From NCBI GenBank assembly GCA_002303765.1, contig DBCB01000270.1:1-11747 (forward strand): a DNA stretch of 11,747 nt, written 5' to 3'. Positions 6,933 to 11,747 of the stretch are shown here, piece by piece. Source of the stretch: Planctomycetaceae bacterium UBA969 (GTDB lineage Bacteria; Planctomycetota; Planctomycetia; Gemmatales; Gemmataceae). The notes below the pieces were generated by a model that was given only the letters and a program-made list of their open reading frames with translations, made no database searches and was not told the origin of the DNA. The position numbers and the translations under genes were made by a program. Within the stretch, counting starts at the first letter, position 1, and each line of letters opens with the position of its first letter.

Positions 6933-7064
6933 CTGCAGTAATTTTATTATAAGCAAAAAGATCTCGTAGAATGCCAGTATTGAAAAAGAGCCCAACCACA
7001 GCAGTAATGCAATTTTCTTGGAAGTGGGCTTAATATCTGTTGGTTCGTTGTTTTCTGGGTTCAT
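6918..7064 (-). CDS. 48-residue single-helix membrane protein downstream of rseP
   Basis: A short reverse-strand frame runs from ATG at 7064 to TAA at 6918-6920 and encodes 48 residues. It has a polar N-terminus (MNPENNEPTDIKPTSKK), then a hydrophobic stretch of about 28 residues from IALLLWLG to LLIIKLL, and a short charged tail ending KSPE. The layout (soluble, acidic-then-basic start, one transmembrane helix) is that of a genuine small membrane protein. It lies 19 nt after the rseP stop on the same strand, so it would be the last gene of the dxr-rseP operon. The Shine-Dalgarno is weak: AAAGG is about 14 nt from the ATG and AAGAG touches it. I do not recognise a family. Chance is possible for so short a frame, but helix topology and position favour a gene. 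Confidence 0.55.
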   Translation of the reverse strand: MNPENNEPTDIKPTSKKIALLLWLGSFSILAFYEIFLLIIKLLQKSPE

Positions 7065-7083
7065 CTCTTATCGTTGCCTTTTA

Positions 7084-9594
7084 TTAAAAGAAGCGGCGCT
7101 TTATATCTAGGTAAAATACAAATGCCATAAGTGAAAGCACGATGGCAAGACCAAGATAGGTTGCAGCGGCCATCACGGCGTCCGATGCAGGTTTTCCTCG
7201 CAACTTTTCGTAAATCAAAAATACCATATGCCCCCCATCGAGCATGGGGATTGGCAGGAAGTTTACAACCGCCAGATTCAAGCTGATCATGCCTAAAAAC
7301 AAGATCAGGGCGAAAGGGTCTTCCGCAGCAGAAAAGGTTTGTGATGCAATTTCAATTGGCCCGCCTAAGCTATCCGTGGATATTCTACCACTCACTAGGC
7401 TGGCAAGATTTTGATACATCGAGCGGATTGATTTGATGGTGTCGTTGGTGCCAAATTCCACTGCTTCGACGATGGAATCGGCCTTCTGCATGACAAAGTC
7501 GCTTATTAGGCGGAGGCCCAGCTCTGCAGAGGGCCAAGACGTGTCTTGAATAGCGACGATGGGTGCTAGTTCAATTAGATTTGGTTCGCCTGCTCTGCGA
7601 ACTTTAAGTTGAATTTTGTGCATGTCTCTTTCTTGCAACATGGCAAAGGCAAAAGCCCATTGATCAAACACCTGCTGATTGCCCCGCCAGCTTTTAAGTT
7701 CGGTCCACTTGTCCCAAACTTCTTTGTTGGTCTTGCGATCAATTCTTGCAAATCGTGCCTGTTCGACCACATCAAAAATCTTTGCGCCAGCTTCCTGTGC
7801 GGGGGATTTTTCTTTGATGCTTAGTACGGTGTTTTCTACTCGGAAAGCGATTCCCAGTTGAGGAATCGATAGTGGGGAAGCTGGTTTTACAGGCTCTTCA
7901 AGGTTTCCATCAAAGCCATGATCCCAGTTTACAGACGGAAGCGGTATCATTACCAGGGCTTCGTGAGTGGTGTTATTTCGCCTGCCCACAGTTAGGATGA
8001 TAGAGCAATCGCCCGAGGTGCCCGCTTTTGTTGCAAGTGCATTGGGAAGCTGGATCGGGTTGAAGGAATCGAGGCTGAACTTTTTCGTTTCTTTGCCTTC
8101 GGCGGTAATTTCGATGCTTGCAATTCTGTCGCCTACCTGGACTCCTGCTTTTTCAGCGGGTGATCCTTTTCGCACTGCTGCGACTTCCCCCATTTTCATG
8201 TTCATCCCTGTATCCATGTGGAATGCGGGGGGGACAAACATCATCAGGGTCTTTTCTTTTTCCTGACTGCGTTTGATTTCTATGACAACTGGTTGGCCTG
8301 CTAGTTGGTTGATTCTGCTTGTGAATTCGAAGAAGTCCCCCTCGGGTCGGGGTTCAAATGCCTTAACTTCGCTAAGTTTTTCTGTGATTAGTGGGTTGTA
8401 GTTCTTTTGGCCTGTTTTCGTGGTACCAACAATTGCATCGCCAGGCATGAAGCTTTCGGTCCCGATTTCGGCTTCGATGGGGTTTTCAGAGGCTTTCGAA
8501 TAATAAAGGATTTTGCAAGCTTTGCCTTCATGCTCTAATAAAACCCGAGCGAATTCCTGTGCATCGAAAGAGCCTAGTTTTAAATCGTGGTCAATTGAAA
8601 TATAGCCTTCGCCCTTGGGGTTGCTAATACCCATGATGATGCAGTCTTTTTCCAAGGGTAGTAAGCGAGCCATTGATGCTGGGCTGTTTTTTGTAAATGG
8701 CGTAATCCAAAGCAGATTGGGCTTTACCTTGTTCGTATCTTTTTGGGGTAGGGGGGCTAATACAGCCCGTGGCGGTGGTGCAATGCCAATCATCGGAACC
8801 ATATCGTTTTTGTCGCGTCTTGGTTCAAGCGCGACTTCAATTTTTGGCCCATTATTTCTGTTCTGAAAAACAAATGGTATGGTGGTGTTGTGCCCTGATA
8901 GTGCAACTGCAAGCCTTAGGTCGTCGAATGTAGGATTTTTGACGTCTCCTAATTGGGCTATTGATGAGCCCGTTTTAATTCCTGCCTGCCAAGCGGGTGA
9001 ACCAGAGTCCACGCGCCATACCACTGCGGGTGGGCGGGGTACCCCGTGGAATCGGTAAACGATGATGAAGCAGATCCCGCCTAGGATTACATTCATGATC
9101 ACGCCTGCAGAGATAATCATCATCCGCTGGCCTACGGTTTTATTTTTGTATGATCTTGGGTATTCTTCGCCTTCGTCTGCCTCGCTGCCTTCGCCCACCA
9201 TGGATACATATCCGCCTAGGGGTAATGCGCCGATCATGTATTGGGTTTCGCCTCGTTTGAAGCTGCACCCCGGAAGTGCGGGGCCAAAGCCGATGCTAAA
9301 GGTTTTTACATGAACATCGCAAAGTTTTGCAGCAACAAAGTGGCCCAGCTCATGAATGAAAATAACAAATCCGAGGCCTAGTGCAACCAAGCCAGCTTTG
9401 ATCACCCCTTCAAACCCAAAGTTCGAATAGAGGTAATAAACTGCGAATATCAGCATGAATACGAACACAGCATTGGCCTTCAGCCAAGCCATTGGGGTCA
9501 TATCCGGCGGTGCAGGAGCATCGGCGATGGCGCGCTGGGTTTTGTTTTGTGCTTCTACTTGGCTTGCATTGTCTGGTTTTTCTTGCTGGTCCAA
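7084..9594 (-). CDS. rseP: RseP-type site-2 protease with expanded PDZ region
   Basis: This inner-membrane zinc metalloprotease would cut membrane-bound anti-sigma factors or signal-peptide remnants. Numbered from the chosen TTG (836 residues): a polar N-terminus to about 38, an extra transmembrane segment at about 40-61, the catalytic helix with HELGH (81-85), a membrane segment at about 157-181, a long periplasmic part, then NFLPIPMLDGGH (778-789) with the second metal-ligand motif and a last helix at about 808-830. The periplasmic part holds about four PDZ-like units: near 190-255, 295-375, 465-555 (GSPAEKAGVQVGDRI is textbook) and 575-680. E. coli RseP has about 450 residues and two PDZ domains. 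The start is set by AGGAG (9607-9603) 8 nt before TTG at 9594; a GTG at 9627 would give 847 residues but has no such site. With the TTG, it overlaps the 3' end of dxr by 40 nt. Confidence 0.93.
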   Translation of the reverse strand: MDQQEKPDNASQVEAQNKTQRAIADAPAPPDMTPMAWLKANAVFVFMLIFAVYYLYSNFGFEGVIKAGLVALGLGFVIFIHELGHFVAAKLCDVHVKTFSIGFGPALPGCSFKRGETQYMIGALPLGGYVSMVGEGSEADEGEEYPRSYKNKTVGQRMMIISAGVIMNVILGGICFIIVYRFHGVPRPPAVVWRVDSGSPAWQAGIKTGSSIAQLGDVKNPTFDDLRLAVALSGHNTTIPFVFQNRNNGPKIEVALEPRRDKNDMVPMIGIAPPPRAVLAPLPQKDTNKVKPNLLWITPFTKNSPASMARLLPLEKDCIIMGISNPKGEGYISIDHDLKLGSFDAQEFARVLLEHEGKACKILYYSKASENPIEAEIGTESFMPGDAIVGTTKTGQKNYNPLITEKLSEVKAFEPRPEGDFFEFTSRINQLAGQPVVIEIKRSQEKEKTLMMFVPPAFHMDTGMNMKMGEVAAVRKGSPAEKAGVQVGDRIASIEITAEGKETKKFSLDSFNPIQLPNALATKAGTSGDCSIILTVGRRNNTTHEALVMIPLPSVNWDHGFDGNLEEPVKPASPLSIPQLGIAFRVENTVLSIKEKSPAQEAGAKIFDVVEQARFARIDRKTNKEVWDKWTELKSWRGNQQVFDQWAFAFAMLQERDMHKIQLKVRRAGEPNLIELAPIVAIQDTSWPSAELGLRLISDFVMQKADSIVEAVEFGTNDTIKSIRSMYQNLASLVSGRISTDSLGGPIEIASQTFSAAEDPFALILFLGMISLNLAVVNFLPIPMLDGGHMVFLIYEKLRGKPASDAVMAAATYLGLAIVLSLMAFVFYLDIKRRFF

Positions 9595-10766
9595 CGAATT
9601 ATCTCCTGTCGGGCCCACCGATCGCACTGGAATAAATCTGCCAGTGATGGCGTTGGGCTGAAATTATGGTGATCCAAAGCGGTTCGTGCCGCCCTGGCTA
9701 TATCTAGAAACGCAAGCTCGCCTTTTAAGAATCGTTCTACTGCAACCTCGTTGGCTGCGTTAAGCACTGCCCCACAAGTACCACCCATCCTTGCAACTTC
9801 TAGCCCAATTTTCAATGCGGGAAAGGTTTCCAGGTCGGGTTGCTCGAAATGCCAAGCTTTTAGCGACTGCCAATCCAGCCTTCGCGTAGGCCCCGGAACC
9901 CTTTCCGGATAGGTTAGAGCATACTGGATTGGAAGCCTCATGTCCGGTGGCGAAGCCTGCGCCATCACCGAACCATCTGCGAATTCAACAAAGCTATGGA
10001 TCATGCTTTCTGGGTGCAAAATGACTTCTATTTGCGATGCATCCAGATCAAAGAGCCAGCGGGCTTCGATGACTTCCAATGCTTTGTTCATCAAAGTTGC
10101 GGAATCGATCGAAATTTTAGGCCCCATCTGCCAAGTCGGGTGCTTTAGCGCTTCTTCTACTGTTACTTGCTCAAGCTGAAAAGCTTTCTTGCCTCTGAAA
10201 GGCCCGCCGCTTCCTGTCAGCACTATTTTCGTAATCGATTCTTTTGGCCCACTTTGCATGGCCTGAAATATGGCGCTATGTTCGCTATCAATCGGCAATA
10301 TTGCGACGCCTTTTTGGCGAGCCAGTTCCATCACCAGCGGCCCAGCGACTACAAGCGTTTCTTTGTTTGCAAGCCCAACCGGTTTGCCTGCTTCTAACGC
10401 AGCCCAGGTTCCTTCTATCCCTGCTGCACCTACAATTGCGGATACCACCATATCCACTTCCGCCATCTGCACTAACTTTATCACCGCATCCGCACCGCTT
10501 AATAACTGGCAACCTTGGGGCAGTTCTGAAGATTCTATTTTGGCAGCGCTTTCAGCATCGGTGATTGCAATGAACTTTGCTTTGTGCTTCTTTGCCTGTT
10601 CCAGAAGCTCCTTAACTTTGCGATGGGCGCATAATCCGAACACTTCCAGTTTCTCTGGAAGCGACTCAACTACATCAAGGGTGCTTATTCCGATCGAGCC
10701 TGTAGAGCCAAGCACGACAATTCGCTTTGGGCGATTCAAATTTGTTTGAGAATGATTTGCTTGCAA
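9555..10766 (-). CDS. dxr: 1-deoxy-D-xylulose 5-phosphate reductoisomerase
   Basis: Dxr converts DXP to 2-C-methyl-D-erythritol 4-phosphate with NADPH, the committed step of the MEP isoprenoid pathway, in the cytosol. The 403 residues (E. coli 398) contain the NADPH motif LGSTGSIG (19-26), GLANKETLVVAG (131-142), metal ligands Asp160 and Glu162 in LPIDSEHSAIF and Glu231 in MNKALEVIEARWLFD, TGSGGPFRG (184-192), and the flexible active-site loop HPTWQMG (209-215). A C-terminal helical domain follows. No ATG exists in frame near the N-terminus. The start is taken as TTG at 10766, with GGTGA (10775-10771) four bases upstream; TTG at 10739 is the other option and lies closer to the usual N-terminus but has no ribosome site. 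It is the first gene of the dxr-rseP-small protein operon; the usual upstream partners uppS and cdsA are absent. Confidence 0.95.
   Translation of the reverse strand: MQANHSQTNLNRPKRIVVLGSTGSIGISTLDVVESLPEKLEVFGLCAHRKVKELLEQAKKHKAKFIAITDAESAAKIESSELPQGCQLLSGADAVIKLVQMAEVDMVVSAIVGAAGIEGTWAALEAGKPVGLANKETLVVAGPLVMELARQKGVAILPIDSEHSAIFQAMQSGPKESITKIVLTGSGGPFRGKKAFQLEQVTVEEALKHPTWQMGPKISIDSATLMNKALEVIEARWLFDLDASQIEVILHPESMIHSFVEFADGSVMAQASPPDMRLPIQYALTYPERVPGPTRRLDWQSLKAWHFEQPDLETFPALKIGLEVARMGGTCGAVLNAANEVAVERFLKGELAFLDIARAARTALDHHNFSPTPSLADLFQCDRWARQEIIRWTSKKNQTMQAK
9603..9607 (-). promoter_or_regulatory. Shine-Dalgarno that selects the TTG start of rseP
   Basis: AGGAG on the minus strand lies 8 nt upstream of TTG at 9594-9592, inside the dxr coding sequence. 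No comparable site precedes the upstream GTG (9627) or the later in-frame ATGs (residues 32 and 35 of the 836-residue numbering). Confidence 0.6.
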
Positions 10767-10804
10767 ATGTTCACCAACGGGTAACTGCTAATCCTGTTAT
10801 TTGT

Positions 10805-10828
10805 TGCCGTGGCCATCCGGGCCCGGCA
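10805..10828. repeat. GC-rich hairpin in the dxr leader / divergent spacer
   Basis: On the plus strand TGCCG, a bulged T, GGCC, loop ATCCG, GGCC and CGGCA form a 9-bp GC-rich stem with one bulge; it contains the perfect palindrome CCGGGCCCGG (10817-10826). It lies 38 nt upstream of the dxr start in otherwise AT-rich DNA. No U-run follows on either strand, so it is not a typical terminator. It may be a leader structure or a protein site. Confidence 0.4.
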
Positions 10829-10858
10829 GTCACCACTTTTCATTATTTAATGATATTC

Positions 10859-10888
10859 TTGCCTTTACCGCAAGCTTTACCTTTTAAT
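10859..10888 (+). promoter_or_regulatory. Candidate promoter for the GspE/PilB-like gene
   Basis: TTGCCT (10859-10864), an 18-nt spacer and TTTAAT (10883-10888) match the sigma70 hexamers at 4/6 and 5/6. A start near 10895 would give a leader of about 72 nt. The segment is AT-rich, which makes chance matches likely. Confidence 0.3.
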
Positions 10889-10895
10889 CACTTGC

Positions 10896-10911
10896 AAGAT
10901 TGCTTAATCTT
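10896..10911 (+). repeat. Perfect 6-bp hairpin in the leader of the GspE/PilB-like gene
   Basis: AAGATT, loop GCTT, AATCTT form a perfect stem-loop. It directly adjoins the palindrome CTTGCAAG (10891-10898), and an upstream stem CTTGC/GCAAG (10858-10874) lies 16 nt earlier. Structure is visible; function is unknown. Confidence 0.3.
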
Positions 10912-10954
10912 CATGACAATAGAAAGGTATGGTTTCTTGAATGTATCATGAATA

Positions 10955-10960
10955 GAGGAG
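10955..10960 (+). promoter_or_regulatory. Shine-Dalgarno that selects a GTG start
   Basis: GAGGAG lies 6 nt before GTG at 10967 and fixes the start of the GspE/PilB-like gene, for which no in-frame ATG exists near the N-terminus until residue 31. Confidence 0.75.
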
Positions 10961-10966
10961 TAGTCC

Positions 10967-11747
10967 GTGGCGAAAGCAGCGCGAGGCGATTACGGTGACA
11001 TTTTAGTCAAAAATCAGGTTATTAGCAGCGAACAGTTGCAAGAATCTCGAGATGTGATGAAGAATGGTGGCAACCTGCAAGAAGCTTTGCTGAAGCTCGA
11101 ATATGCCAATACTCTCCAAATTGCCAAAGCTGTTGCGGAATTTAATCATTACGAATTTATTGATTTAACCGATATCGAAGTGCCCGATGAAGCCATCAAG
11201 CTGATGACTGCAGGTACCGCCCGCGAAAGCAATGTTGTGCCGATTTCCACCGATGGACTCAGTGTAAAGCTTGCAGTGGCAGACCCTAGCGATTTTGGCA
11301 TGATTCAAAAGCTTTCCTTCATTATGAACAAGGAAATCGTTCCGGTTGTTGCTTCTTTAGAGCAGATCCGCGAACTTATCAACAAGGTTTATCCTCAGGA
11401 AGATGTTGATGATTCCGCACCACTGATCGATTTTTCCGAAATCGAAAACGAATTTGCCCAAGCCGATGCTGGTAGAGCAGGCGATGATGGTGGCGAAGGT
11501 GGTATCATCAAGTTGGTTAATAAAATCCTTTCTGAAGGGGTCGAACTTCGCGCTAGCGATATTCATATCGAGCCTTTTGCGACCAGAGTGCGCATTCGTT
11601 ATAGGGTCGATGGCGTGCTTGTGGAAAAAGAGAACCCTCCTTATAGATACCTCCTGCCCATTCTTTCGCGTTTAAAAATCATGGCGGGTATTGATATCTC
11701 TGAAAAACGCAGGCCTCAGGATGGTCGTATCAAAACCTCGCTCAAGG
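10967..11747 (+). CDS. GspE/PilB-family secretion or type IV pilus ATPase, N-terminal part
   Basis: The hexameric ATPases of this family power type II secretion or type IV pilus extension from the cytosolic face of the inner membrane. The 260 residues before the window edge comprise a GspE/MshEN-type N-terminal domain (about 10-142; ILVKNQVISSEQL and VKLAVADPSDF are typical). An acidic, glycine-rich linker follows (about 144-179). Then the start of the ATPase appears: ASDIHIEP (196-203), RYRVDGVL (211-218) and RLKIMAGIDISEKRRPQDGR (235-254). The Walker A, Asp, Walker B and His boxes lie beyond the edge. The start is GTG at 10967 with a strong GAGGAG (10955-10960) 6 nt upstream. GspE and PilB cannot be separated without the neighbouring genes. 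It diverges from dxr. Confidence 0.92.
   Translation, partial: MAKAARGDYGDILVKNQVISSEQLQESRDVMKNGGNLQEALLKLEYANTLQIAKAVAEFNHYEFIDLTDIEVPDEAIKLMTAGTARESNVVPISTDGLSVKLAVADPSDFGMIQKLSFIMNKEIVPVVASLEQIRELINKVYPQEDVDDSAPLIDFSEIENEFAQADAGRAGDDGGEGGIIKLVNKILSEGVELRASDIHIEPFATRVRIRYRVDGVLVEKENPPYRYLLPILSRLKIMAGIDISEKRRPQDGRIKTSLK

Noticed and set aside
8227..8233. Run of seven G (seven C in the rseP sense strand) suggesting phase-variable slippage
   Set aside because: The rseP frame is intact through it, the run is short, and rseP is unlikely to be phase-variable; it simply encodes Val-Pro-Pro.
10270..10749. A 159-codon plus-strand open frame antisense to dxr
   Set aside because: It is a shadow of dxr, whose catalytic motifs occupy the same bases on the other strand.
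10948..10998. A 16-residue upstream frame overlapping the GTG start of the GspE/PilB-like gene
   Set aside because: It has an ATG but no ribosome-binding site of its own, is out of frame with the gene, and contains the gene's strong GAGGAG, so it is most likely chance.
1..11747. CRISPR array, insertion sequence, integrase, toxin-antitoxin, phage or defence system
   Set aside because: Searched by eye on both strands; nearly all bases are taken by recognisable housekeeping genes, and no regularly spaced repeats, transposase motifs or terminal inverted repeats were seen.

Overview
This looks like an ordinary chromosomal housekeeping region from a Gram-negative-type bacterium, moderately GC-balanced. 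A member of the Planctomycetota or a related phylum is my best guess. The reasons are a very long RseP-type site-2 protease with several PDZ-like domains, exported lactonase-family and esterase-family proteins beside core metabolic genes, several genes with poor or no Shine-Dalgarno sequence, and frequent non-ATG starts. The guess is an inference; no rRNA or other phylogenetic marker is present.

Layout: (1) 1-994, minus: an exported beta-propeller lactonase-family protein, cut by the left edge. (2) 995-1211: a divergent promoter region. (3) 1212-3167, plus: acetyl-CoA synthetase (acs), followed by a strong intrinsic terminator at 3201-3230. (4) 6381-3229, minus: a three-gene operon read tsaB, secreted alpha/beta-hydrolase esterase, prephenate dehydrogenase (tyrA), with a 4-nt ATGA overlap and a 16-nt gap between genes. 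(5) 6382-6479: a divergent promoter region between tsaB and a plus-strand RNase HI gene (6480-6887). (6) 10766-6918, minus: dxr, rseP and a 48-residue single-helix membrane protein, tightly packed, with dxr and rseP overlapping by 40 nt. (7) 10767-10966: a structured divergent spacer. (8) 10967 to the right edge, plus: the N-terminal part of a GspE/PilB-family secretion or pilus ATPase.

Functionally the window mixes acetate activation (acs), tyrosine biosynthesis (tyrA), tRNA t6A modification (tsaB), RNA-DNA hybrid removal (RNase HI), isoprenoid precursor synthesis (dxr), envelope regulated proteolysis (rseP) and protein export or pili (gspE/pilB-like). The dxr-rseP pair is a remnant of the common uppS-cdsA-dxr-rseP order; here dxr is the first gene.

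I found no CRISPR array, insertion sequence, phage gene, toxin-antitoxin pair, rRNA or tRNA, and no convincing undescribed system. The most useful second-look items are an inverted repeat that could mask the acs ribosome-binding site depending on which of two candidate promoters is used, a possible leaderless tsaB transcript, non-ATG start sites for dxr, rseP and the ATPase gene, the expanded PDZ region of RseP, and the previously overlooked 48-aa membrane protein.
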